Below, in pieces: positions 27,804 through 40,200 of a stretch of DNA of 64,000 nucleotides. Position 1 is the first letter of the stretch. Each line of letters begins with the position of its first letter. The stretch comes from Dysidea avara (Eukaryota > Porifera > Demospongiae > Dictyoceratida > Dysideidae), in the NCBI RefSeq assembly GCF_963678975.1, contig NC_089272.1, forward strand, positions 44,087,391 through 44,151,390. The letters are read 5' to 3'. The notes below the pieces were generated by a model that saw nothing but the letters and a program-made list of their open reading frames with translations, was not told the origin of the DNA and made no database searches. The position numbers were made by a program, and so were the translations under genes.

Positions 27804-29775
27804 TTGATATGAGTCACAGAACATCATATCACACCGGTTGATATGAGTCACTCAACATCATATCACACTGATTGACATGAGTCATACAACATCATATCAC
27901 ACTGGTTGATATGAGTCACTCAATATCTGGTTGACATGAGTCACTTAACATCATGTTATGTGACTCATATCAACCACTGTGATATGACTCAGGTCAACTA
28001 TCTATAGTGCGATATTATGACGTTGAGTGACTCATGTCAAGCAGTGTGATATGTTGTCAACATCATATCACACTGGTTGACATGAGTCAAACAACATCAT
28101 AATTATCCCATTGTTTGATATGGGTCACTCAACATCATGTTGATATATAATAGTCATACAACATCATAAATATCACACTGGTTGATATGAGCTGTACAAC
28201 ATCATAATACACTGGTTGACCTGAATCATACAACATCATATCATACTGATTGATATGAGTCATACATCATATCACACATCATATCCCACTGGTTGACATG
28301 AGTCATACAACATCATATCACACTGGTTGATATGAGCCGTACAACATCATAGTACACTGGTTGACCTGAGTCACACAACATCATATCATACTGGTTGACA
28401 TGAGTCATACAACATCATATCATACTGATTGACATGAGTCATACATCACATCACACTGGTTGATATGTGTCATACAACATCATATCACACTGGTTGATAT
28501 GATCATGAGTCACTCAACATTATATCACACTGGTTGATACGAGTCACACAACATCATATCACACTGGTTGATATGAGTCATACAACATCATATCATACTG
28601 ATTGACATGAGTCATACATCACATCACACTGGTTGATATGTGTCATACAACATCATATCACACTGGTTGATATGATCATGAGTCACTCAACATCATATCA
28701 CACTGGTTGATACGAGTCACACAACATCATATCACACTGGTTGGCATGATTCATATCACACTGAGTCATACAACATCATATCACACTGGTTGATATGATC
28801 ATGAGTCACTCAACATCATATCACACCGGTTGATATGAGTCACACAACATCATATCACACTGGTTGATATGAGTCACACAACATCATATCCCACTGGTTG
28901 ATATGTGTCATACATCATATCACACTGGTTGACCTAACATCATATCACACTGGTTGACATGAGTCATACATCATATCACACTGGTTGACCAACATCATAT
29001 CACACTGGTTGGCATGAGTCATGCAATATCATATCCCACTGGTTGATATATGTCATACAACATCATATCACACTGGTTGATATGATCATGAGTCACTCAA
29101 CATCATATCACACCGGTTGATATGAGTCACACAACATCATATCACACTGGTTGATATGAGTCATACAATATTATCATACTGGTTGACATGAGTCATACAA
29201 CATCATATCACACTGGTTGATATGAGTCATACAAAATTGTATCACACTGGTTGATATGAGTCATACAATACTATCATACTGGTTGACATGAGTCACTCAA
29301 CATCATATCACACTGGTTGATATGTGTCATACAACATCATATCACACTGGTTGATATGAGTCATACAAAATCATATCAAACTGGTTGACATGAGTCACTT
29401 AACATCATGTTGTGTGACTCATATCAACCACTGTGATATGACTCAGGTCAACTAGCTATAATGCAATATTATTACGTTGTGTGACTCATGTCAAGCAGTG
29501 TGATATGATGTTGTCAACATCGTATCACACTGGTTGACATGAGTCAAACAATGTCATATCACACTGGTTGGCACGAGTCATACAACATCATATCACACTG
29601 GTTGACATGAGTCAAACAACATCATATCACACTGGTTGGCATGAGTCATACAACATCATATCACACTGGTTGACATGAGTCATACAACGTCATATCACAC
29701 TGGTTGGCATGAGTCATACAACATCATATCACAGACATGAGTCATAAAACATATTATCAGACTACAACATCATAT

Positions 29776-30324
29776 CAGCGTTATAAGTGGGTCAGTACTG
29801 TTGACCCGATTGACCCACTAATCTGAATAGTAATTCCCGGATCTGACCCGCATGTGACCCGGTTTAATTAACATAGAGGTGTGCCTCAAGAGCTAGATTA
29901 AAAATTCATAAGTTCTATTGGTTAGCCCTGCACTATAGATAGGATTGTCTGCAAGAAGCAAGTAGCTACATTTTATCAAGTGGGTGTGGCTCCATGTAAG
30001 TCTACATGCAGCTACCTACATTTCATGTAGGAACACGGGTCCGGTGATGCCATGCATGTCCACAGAGAATAGCTGATACAATTCCCATCAGTGGGCGTGG
30101 CTCTATATATCCTGCACAGACAACAAAGCATATTCCTGAATGGTGGGTGTGGCTCCACATAAGATTTTTGAGTGTTTACAACAAGGCTGTATTTCCACCA
30201 ATACAATCGTACTTGTCACACATGAATCTCATCCGGGTCAGACTCAGATATTCAGTGAAGTGGATTGACCCGGACAAAAATTAATGTGCCAAATGACCCA
30301 GATAATCCGGCCCACTTAACACTG
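29776..30324. mobile_element. hAT-type MITE inside the satellite, perfect 8-bp TSD
   Basis: Ends are CAGCGTTATAAGTGGGTC and, inverted, CAGTGTTAAGTGGGCCGGAT. CATCATAT flanks both sides (29768-29775, 30325-30332) and is itself satellite sequence. The interior holds three spaced 'gtgggtgtggct'-type words (about 29980, 30090, 30144) and 'gacccg' repeats near both ends. It has no coding capacity. Confidence 0.85.
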
Positions 30325-31136
30325 CATCATATCACACTGGTTGACATGAGTCAAACAACATCATATCACACTGGTTGAAATCAATAACATAAGTCAAACA
30401 ACATCATATCACTGGTTGACATGAGTCATACAACATCATTATCACACTGGTTGACACCAATGACATGAGTCAAACATAATGGTTGTCATGATCGAGTCAA
30501 ACAACATCATCATGTCACACTGCAGCTGGTGACTGGCTGTGTGCTTCAACTTCACAGCATCACCATTATAGCAAAAATAATTGAGATATTCATCATCAAT
30601 ATCATCAAGGAACTTTTGTTGATCCCTACTGTTGGATCATCCCTGCTAGCTGACACCCAGATACAGGGGTGACTCACTGTAGGTCGATCTGCGACCGCTG
30701 TCAAAATGTAAATCAAAGGTCAAGGCCACCAAATTCGTACCAAGTCAACGGTCAAGGCTAAGTACTAAAGATCGTCACTGGTCAAATATTGACTTTTTAA
30801 AGGGTGTCAAGACCATAGATTATCGAGAGAATCTATAAGACTTTACCGGACCTAGGTCACAGACCTACCTACAGTGTGTACCTACCGCTTGATCGATTTG
30901 AATTTTGATTTATTTTTTAAAGCTCCTAACAGTCGGAATGGCCGTTCGTCTTCCCTGATTGGAAATGAGATATTCAGTCTATTCTATAATCAGCTATCCC
31001 TTGAGACATTTCTATGTAGAACTGGCTATAATATACTATGTTCTTCGTCAACTATTCGGTCTGGCACCCTCGAGTGATTTCAGCAGTTGCCCAGCACTTT
31101 GCACTGCTGGGCCAGTCTGGCGCGGCCCAGAGAGAA

Positions 31137-31149
31137 TATAAATCACGTG
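31137..31149 (+). promoter_or_regulatory. Candidate TATA box and E-box upstream of the ParB-methyltransferase gene
   Basis: TATAAAT (31137-31143) is directly followed by CACGTG (31144-31149), 92 bases before the start codon at 31241. The preceding 60 bases are locally GC-rich. The spacing fits a core promoter with a short 5' leader. Confidence 0.4.
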
Positions 31150-31240
31150 CTCAAATTAAGCGGGCGCGAATCTGTTCTTGTGCCACGTTGTCACAGGTGT
31201 AATATCAAGAAGCGATCTTAGAGGTGTGTGGACCTCGACC

Positions 31241-34200
31241 ATGCCTCGGGCACAGCTCTGGCACTTTTTGCCAGCTTCGGAAGAACTGAGTGACGGATCC
31301 GGAGTATACGTTGGTTTTGGAAAAAAAGTACATCGTAAATATGGAACTTTGACAAGAGGATCATTGATAAAGAGGGAGAATAGTGACGGCGTAGTTTGTC
31401 TTGTGGTAAGTCTGTCAAAATAGTTGTTGCTCTTTCCTTATTTCAATTCTTAGCCTCAACCTAGTCTCGCGTTACCAGACCGCTATACTTTTCCCACCTA
31501 CACACAAAGAGAAGCAGCGGTCTGGCTACGCGAGCTCTTATCACACCATCTCTGCAACCGTACAAGGCGGCTATCCATACCTTATAGCCAAATATAATGT
31601 TGTTGGTGTTTGTGCACGCCTTCTATTATAACTAGTTACTAGTGATGACATTAATGTGCACTGTTAAACTCATTCTTATTATTGTCTACAGGCTACATTT
31701 AGCAAAGAATCCCAGCCTAGGATGTTGGATATTACAAAGTTCGACTGGACTGTCAATGATTTTTGCAAAATGTTTAAATCTTCTGGATCTGAAGAGCGTT
31801 TTATTCAAATATTCGACGAGGCACTGAAAAGTCAAGAGTCAATTGTGAATGAAGACTCCTCCCTCAGTGGTCCTAGTAACAAACGACAATGCCTGATTGA
31901 AGTTGCTAGCCATCAAGCAAGAGCAAGAGAAGCTGCAGAAAAAGCTGGCCTAAACAAGGAGTTTGAAGACACAGGGATAGATCTGGAGACTTTAACCTAC
32001 CATCAAGGTGATGACTGTATATTGTAATCTATGTGTGTATATAACTTGCATGTTAAATTAGAGAACTGTTGATTGTTGTTGTTAAGTGAAGCTTAAGAAC
32101 AGACTGAGGTGTTGCTTGTCAAAGTGTGGCTTCCTGTGCTTTGCTGGTCATTGATGCATACCTATATAACTCTATCATGCCACACAGTGCAAGTATTGTG
32201 TCACAATCTTTTATTTTTCTGCTCAACCTTTTTATTTTCTGTTCAACCTTTCATCGCCAAGCTATTTCTTGGGCCCTTAATTTTTCAGTCCAAATGAGGT
32301 GTATATCATTATAACTACTAAGTGTGGGGCTATCTGGTTTCTGGAAACCTGACTGTTAACATGGTCCACAGGTACGAACACTTTTTTGTTCTAAAGAATT
32401 TTTTAGTACAAAACTTACTGTTTACTTATAATTAGTTAGCCTACATCTGTCTGGTTGAAAAATTTTCCTGCAATATTAGATTGCTTTTGAATAGCATTAA
32501 ATATAACAAAGGTGGCCGTATATAAAATTAAAAAAATTGCCAATCTTGAACTTTAGTCTGCCTTCCTGCCTGACCACAGTCCCAAGGCTAGAGACCAGTG
32601 CACGGCCACCATTTTATGCCACAATAACAAACTCACCAGTGGGATGTGCCTTTTGGGGTTCCAACGACACATAGGCCCTCTGCGCCTTCTCTTTTCTTTT
32701 ATCTTCAATCAGACTACTTGTCTTCTTCTTAATCCATATTGAGGTGTTAATTTTCCATATCAACACTTTCTTTCAGCAGCATATTTAGGTGCCACAGAAT
32801 TATTTCAAAGCTGCATTTCGAAAGCGCTTTAGTCCCAACGCTGCTATAGAAGAGATGTACTAGCTAGATATCTGCCTGCAACTCCACGATTGGGATCCCG
32901 TTTGCTATAGATTCATGAGCATGCCCATCAAAACAGTGACCAGATCTGCGAAAACAGAACATAATCGCATATTTTTCGAATTCCTGTTTATTAAATATTT
33001 ATATTCCACTTAGCCAAGTGTACCCACTGGCAAAGTTTCAGCTCCATATGCCTATAACTTTGGAAGTTACAGCCCTACAAAGTAGCAACAACAGAAAAAT
33101 CGATTTGTACAGTAACTATAGGGAAATAAATTACAGGCGCTTACAGAAACAGTTGTAACTTACCAATGGATTGAGGTATGGAGCTGCAATTTACACCATC
33201 GTGTTCGCCATGAATAGGGGAATCAATTACTGGGTAAGTTTGTCCTTTACTCACCCTTCCTCACTGCATACAAAGGTGAAATTTGTGATAAAAATCGATC
33301 GCGTACGATCGCTTTGACGTGATGTAAACAAACGCTCGTTGGGTCTACTACAACGAAACAAAGATTTTACTACTCCTCTTGAGCAGGCAAATAAGATGAT
33401 ATCCAGGTTTTTATTTTTAGTCCCTTCCTTCACTAAGAAAGAGACGTTCAAAATTTTTTTTTCAATAATACGCAAGTATTTCACCCAATGTATTCAATGC
33501 TTTATACTGTAAATTTAGGCTTGTGCGATTATGTCCTGTTTTCGCAGATCCAGTCACATATAGCAGCTATTAGCAGCTATCCTGTTTAGCATGCATCATT
33601 CATCTCTTGTTTTACTACTTTTTATTGCATAGATCCCTACTTCATTAATACTGAAACTTTATAAGGTGTTTTAAGGCTACAACTATGGTAGCAAGCTAAA
33701 CTGCGATGGAACTATAGTGACTATACTGCAATCATGCATAGGCAAACACTGACTAATGGCTAAAAGGATGTTTCCATACATTATCTATAGTTTTATAAGG
33801 TATTTTAAGGCTACAACTACAGTAGAAAGTTAAACTGTGATGGCTTAAAAGTGGGTGTGGCACATGAAGATTGATTGCAGAGACAAACATTGATCGAGCA
33901 AGATAAATAAGCAGCTGGAATAAAGATAACATTGTTTATTTGTAATTCTTTCGTAGACTATGAGTGCATACATAGCTTCAAACAATAGTCTGAAGCTTAA
34001 TTAACGACTTATATACTTAACCTTCAAACCCATGAAACATTTGAAGCTTTGTCCAGCCCTATAATGCAAATAGCACCTGACTTGGCTAGCAATATTTGAG
34101 TGTATTTCCAATTACTAATTAACAGTGTTTGTGTAGTGTGAGGCGTGTTATGTGAATAACTACTGTATTTTGAAACATTTTTCTTTTTTTTCTTATGTAG

Positions 34201-37200
34201 CTAAGTATATAACATAAGCTTTATGGCCTTCATGGCGTCCATCCTGGTAGTTGGTCGTCCACTTTCCTTTGCTGCTGCTAAAAGCTTGATAAAATATAAC
34301 AAACACACGTGGATTAGTAACTGAATGGTTATAATGTAGAAACATGGTATTGTACATACGATAATAGTGACCACAAACAGAGCCTGAAATTATGGTCAGA
34401 CATCTGCCCTTTTCTGACCATTTTTGGCTAAAGTCTGAACACTTAGAAAGTTTTTATATAGTACTACTGAGTATGTTCGACCAAATAGCAGGATTTGTCA
34501 GATCATTTTCAAAACATAATTTCAGGCCCTGCACAAAGGTTTGGGTATGGCACATGAAAAAATAAATAAACAAGCCTTCAGATTGACCCAAAATGCTTTC
34601 AGGAAGTTGCTATGGATTTTCTAATCACTGACTGAATAACTGACTGACTGAATAACTGACTGACTGATGCCTTCAGATAAGTGTAACTCAGCAATGACGA
34701 ATGGCTGGATTTCTTTGCCATTTGACATTGCTTTGTCCTGAGAGTGCCTTTTGCATACCGCAGTATGTACAATGCATTCTTCATGAAGTTACCAATTTCT
34801 TTCTTTGTGTCCCATTTATCTTCACTGACATTCCTTATTTTGATGCGGTATGTGTGGGTTCACCAGTACCAAGAACAGACAATAACAGTTTATCCCTGAT
34901 TCAGAAGTGAATTGATACCAAGATGCTGCAGTGAGTATAGGTGAAAAAGTGGAACACTCATATATTGGCTTGGTGGAAGTACAATGCTATAAGGTACCCC
35001 ATTCTGAGCAAGTTGGCTAAGAAATACTCAGCCACCCTAGCTACATCATTTCCATCTGAGAGGGCTTTCAATATTGCAGGTCATGTCTCAAATGTAAAAC
35101 GAGCTTGTCTTCTACCAGCAACCGTAAACTAAGCTACAGTAATTAAAACTTATGGTTATGTTAATGCTTATGAAGTTCTATACCTATATTTATCCCATAT
35201 TCAATACACTACAGTACCTGTTGGCTTGATGTATCCATTGTTTATAAGTTTAGCAGATTGTAACTTTATTTTGTACCACTTGACTCATTGTTACTTGTTG
35301 GTTTTGTAACATTTGACTGGCCTACTTTATTTCACGGACTGAACTCATGTACTAAGCTGGAAACAGCTTTTAAACAATAATCCAGGCATTATCCATCTCT
35401 TGCAACACTGGAGACACCACTATGAAACTATAACTGCTGGTACTGCTCTTCCTTGCAAATCATATGGCACTAGCATGTGCACTAATTAATTAGAATACAC
35501 CTGGATACACATGTACTCACAGTGATAAAGTGTGATACCTTAAGGTGACTAAATTTTGCGATACACTAAATTCAGCAAATTTGTATATTGGCGAAATTAG
35601 CGCATACAAAATTTAGCGATTTTGTGAATTGATTTAATTAAGTTACCATACATTTTGCAGGTTTAGCGTGTACTAAATTTAGCGGAAAAACTTTAGTCAC
35701 TAAAATCGCTAAATTTATTTAGTCACCTTAAGGTAGACGCTATTGGGAGTGTATAAACAGTGGAATGGACTACTGGAATGATGGAATTTTTTTAAAGTTC
35801 AATATGATTTTTTACATCCAAATAAGTACAACTCTTCCCGTTAAGTAAGCAAATAAATAGGATTCTCCTTAAAATTAGCTCTTAGCATACTTCACCTCAC
35901 TGCAGACAAAGTTTACCAATGTAATATACTGTAAAGTCAGTTATGAACATGCACAATAACAGTTTAATGGGAATGCCAAGAAGATTCCTTACCTAACCCT
36001 TGTTCCCCAATGATAAAAAATTAGCTAGCTAGCTGATTACATGTATGCATTAATTGTAAAAGTACATTCACCCTGTATAATGAAGTTCAAGAGCTAATAA
36101 TAAGAGACTTATTATTAACTCTTGGAAGTATTCATTTATTTATTATCAACTATGCCAGTTAGGTACTGTACAAACACAGAAGGCAGAGCCTGTACAACAC
36201 TACGCTAACCTATAGGAGCCTAAGCGAAAATCTTTGGTAAAGTGAAACGGGGTAAGCGTTTACAATGGCCTTTTCCACAGTTATTAAGACAGTTAGTTTC
36301 AGACAAGTAATAAAGTGTTGAGTTATAAGTCATACAAGTGTTGTGGTGAGGAAAAGTATGCTAAATGAGCTGACTTCAGTGGGGAATCCTATTTATTTGC
36401 TTATTCAAGGAGAGGAGTGGTACTTATTTGGATGTAAAAAATGATATTAAACTACAAAAAAAATCCAATCCAGTATTCCACCATTCCAGTAGTCCATTCC
36501 ACTGTTTATACACTCCAGGCTATTGTTGTAGCGTAGATGTTTTCCTTTGTTACTTCAGTACTTAACACTATAGCGTTAGGGCTGTACTGATGAGCCAGTC
36601 TATTTGCATAGCCCGATCACCTCACCTGGTGGTGCCACTTAGCTACCTGCTAAGAATAATTACTGACTCATCCATCTGTAGCACTAGTGCTATGGCAACA
36701 AAGGAAAACGTACACTGCAACAATAGCCTCTGTCACGTACATTATAGTTATATCCCGGTACAAGGGTGATATCATTGTTATTACACGAGTCCGAGGCGGA
36801 GCCGAGGACGAGTGTAATAACAATGATATCATCCGAGTATACGGGATATAACTGTTTTATATCCCAGTGCGCGGGAGTGCGCAGAAGTTTACAGATAGTA
36901 AATTAAGTTCCGGTTTGAGTTCCTGTCACTGTGCTCAAGATTTCGTCTGAATTGTGTGGAGATTCTACTTCGTAGCTACAAGAGAGACCTTACATACTGC
37001 CTACAAACTGTAGTGAAGGGCGGTGTTATGAAGCAGCGGTTCCAGGTACGATTCGCCTTCGTCAGAAATTGGTATGGTGGTGTCGCGTGGTGTGCAAGAG
37101 AAAAATAAAGACCAACAAGTGGCTACCATAGTCCGAGATAGAACGATGAAGCTAGAGGAAGTTAGTTCTTACCATAGTGGCCGTTGAGAGTGATTGCTGG

Positions 37201-40200
37201 AGCGAAAATCGTCACGGACTATTCTTGACATTTGTTAAACTATCACGGTATTGGTAACTTGTAGTGTTATTGTGTAAAGGATTAACAGTTTTCTTGTAAG
37301 ATTTAGCTAGTTTTGAGTGCTGTATTGGTGTGTTTTGTATCAATATTTCCTTATTTGGCTCTTTGTTCCATTGGTAAACAATGCCATTCGCGGTTATTAT
37401 GATGTCACGAAAGAGACTGGGTGGCTCCGCAACAGGGTGATAAGTTAGTTATCACTGGGTGATAACTAATATATCGTACAGTAGCAGCGCCGCTCTGTCT
37501 AGCTGTATGGTAGTTATAACCCAGCGCGGCGCTTTGATACTCCCACGCACTGGGGTTTAAGTTTAGTTATCACTGAGAGTACACGTATATTGTAAAAGTA
37601 TTTTAATTAATTAGTGCATGCGTTAGTGTCATGTAACTTGTAAGGAAGAGCAGTACCAGTAGTTTTAGCTTGATAGTGGTGTCTTCAGTGTTGCAAGAGA
37701 TCGTAAGTACAGTGTGAAAGTATCATGAAGTAGCTATGTACTATTCAGTATCATGGATAGTTATATAGTATAATTTATGATACTAAAATGGCAGTATTAC
37801 TACAGCCTACAGACCACACACCCCTTACGGATAATGCAAAATAACCTCTCTACAAGGAAGCTTACTCACCTAAGATTTTAGTAAAGCTTAGATGAACGCT
37901 GAAACACGCTTAAAGCACTCTAGAATACGATGGGCATTAAACAGAATTTTCTATGATATTAGTTATGTATAGTTAAACCCTACCATGAGTAGGATATCTA
38001 GTTATCAACCTGAGGCCAAGGTGTCGGTAACTAGATATCCTACGAGTGCAGGTGGGATTTAATCAGTTTCTATCCCACACTTTGAAGCAATCAAGTTCAC
38101 AATCAATGTCTCAATAAGGCTAGACAAGCATATCATTGTGTATGGCTTCAAGTTTAGCTGAACTTGTTACCTTGTCCCCAGCTGCCCACAGGCTCGATAA
38201 CATGACCTTTGATTGCGTGGGCGGCTGGAGACAAGACTATAGTTGCACAATGAGTATAGCTTCAATTTTTACAGTTTTATAATGTGTAAGGTTTTGATTA
38301 CACTTCTTTCAATTGAATGTGTTATGCTGTCTTCCATATATGTATGCACTGAGGTTTAACTATCACTCCCTGGGTTTAACTACCATATACTCCCAGTTTT
38401 TTTACTTTGATGTAGGGCTTCAGTGGGATAGAACTGTTTATCCTGACAAACATAACTACAATGTTAAAACTATGCCTCCTATAATCAAATTGTTGTAGGG
38501 ATGCTTATCAAATGAATGGAGTAGTTTAACTTGGGTGACTGTTCACCGACTGCAAGTCATTAGCTGCTGCAATATGCTTGGGAGAGCCGTAGCAAATCAA
38601 CGACTGAAACTGAGATTGCAATGCCTTGAATGTCAATGTGTGCTTTATTGTGTCGATGTGTTCTTTATTGTGTCGATGTGTGCTTTATTGTGTCAATATG
38701 TGCTCTACTGTCCTGCCTTTTATCCTCACTATTATAGCTATAGCCATTATATAGTCAAGCACAATAGGGTTTCCATCTAAGGTTATATTGGATATCAGTT
38801 TCATGATTATACATAGGTTTTGCTGCTATTGATAATGGTGTTTAGATTACTTCTTTGTCTTGTTTCAGGTAATTTTACATTACCAGTTAAGTGCCTGGAA
38901 CCTCCCCCTGAAGAATGGCTGGTAAGAAAATGCTCAAAAAACATAGTGGATCAGCTAAAACAAGAAATGGTGGACAACATGTGCACTGATGTACAACCGA
39001 TTTTGTGCATCGTCCAATTGAAGAGGGATGAAACGTTTAATCCTCTTGTGAAAGAAGGATACAAATACAACACAATTGGAGGAAACCATTCACGCCAAGC
39101 CCTCCAAGAGCTTTTGTCTGAAAAACCTGAGCTAAAGTCTTCTAAACAATTTACACATCGAACATGTTCAGTGTATAGCGCAATGGATACAATTCTTGTA
39201 AGGAGACTAGCCAACAAACATAACCGAGCTGCAACGCATGTACATGAAATCACCACAATGGATTGGGTAAGGTTCACTTATACTTACAGTAGATATAACA
39301 TTGTAACATGTACAATTAATTTTAGATTTAAGTATTACTTCATGAAAAGGTTGTCATGTACAGGGTGTATTTTAACTCTGTAATAAAATTAAGTTTGATA
39401 GAATAGTGAAGCAATTCAGACTAAAGATATATTGGTGGACCGCTTCAGTGTGCCCATGTCTGAATTATGGGTTACCACTACTATATATCTTTATTTTGCT
39501 ACTTTTACTGTAATTTTGTTTCACTACTTTTGATTTCTGTCACTAGTGCTAGCTAAACTGTAAGGGCAGGGCAGCCGACTAAGGCAAAGTTAATTGGACA
39601 AATTGTTTGTGGTAATGCGCAAACGCAAAAAGCCATAGACTATGCAGAGAATTATCTGTGCTTTAAATCTATTAGCTTGTCACAACTCTAGTTGCTTGCC
39701 ACCACATGATTACTCTTACGCGGAGCACGGGTTACACTGTCTCCTTTCTCGCTAAATAGCTCCAAAATTATACGCCACAGAACATCAAAATTTGGTACAG
39801 ACATCGTGTAAACGTCACTCTGCAATAGTACGCTTTGAATTTTCACGATTCATGCTTGATGGAGTTGTTGGCCAATGTTGTAGTCCGCAGGTGTGTGTTT
39901 TCACTACTTTCCATATTGTTATCAGTAAAGAGTAAGGCGTAGAATTGTTCTACGAGGTGAGAAATGGTTGGGCCCTAGTTTGTGTGCTTTTTTCAATCCA
40001 TTAGAAATTGATTTTATTGACAGTGAAAATTTTTTTTGGTAGAACAGTTGTATTGATATGCGATATGTTGACATATCGTGGCTTGTTAACATGGCTGACA
40101 ATCAAATTATTGTACATTGTGATTAAACTTAATATGTAATGCTTCTCAAAGAAAGAATAGCTCACTTAAAAAATGACATAGACCATTGTTTAGACTCTAC

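Larger units (their letters stand above)
25848..30530. repeat. Large 34-bp satellite with inverted blocks and TGAGTCA cores
   Basis: More than a hundred units related to CACACTGGTTGATATGAGTC plus ATACAACATCATAT. Most run forward. Inverted blocks lie at about 26295-26430, 26508-26715, 27228-27440, 27948-28058 and 29405-29515. The forward-to-inverted junctions share the word 'aacatcatgttgtgtgactc' (one has a single change), so the inverted blocks were probably copied as part of a larger unit. Most units hold TGAGTCA, a bZIP/AP-1-type site. Two unrelated insertions interrupt the array (27696-27803 and 29776-30324). Confidence 0.95.

Noticed and set aside
25855-30530. CRISPR-like regular array
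   Set aside because: Units are contiguous and degenerate without unique spacers, orientation flips within the array, and the genome is eukaryotic.
30690-30860. AGGTCA-like nuclear-receptor half-sites between the satellite and the ParB-methyltransferase gene
   Set aside because: Several 'ggtcaagg' words are present, but spacing is irregular and the words are short; not strong enough to list as a regulatory site.
31178-31240. Upstream extension of the ParB-methyltransferase gene to 31178
   Set aside because: It depends on a TTG codon; the ATG at 31241 is preferred.
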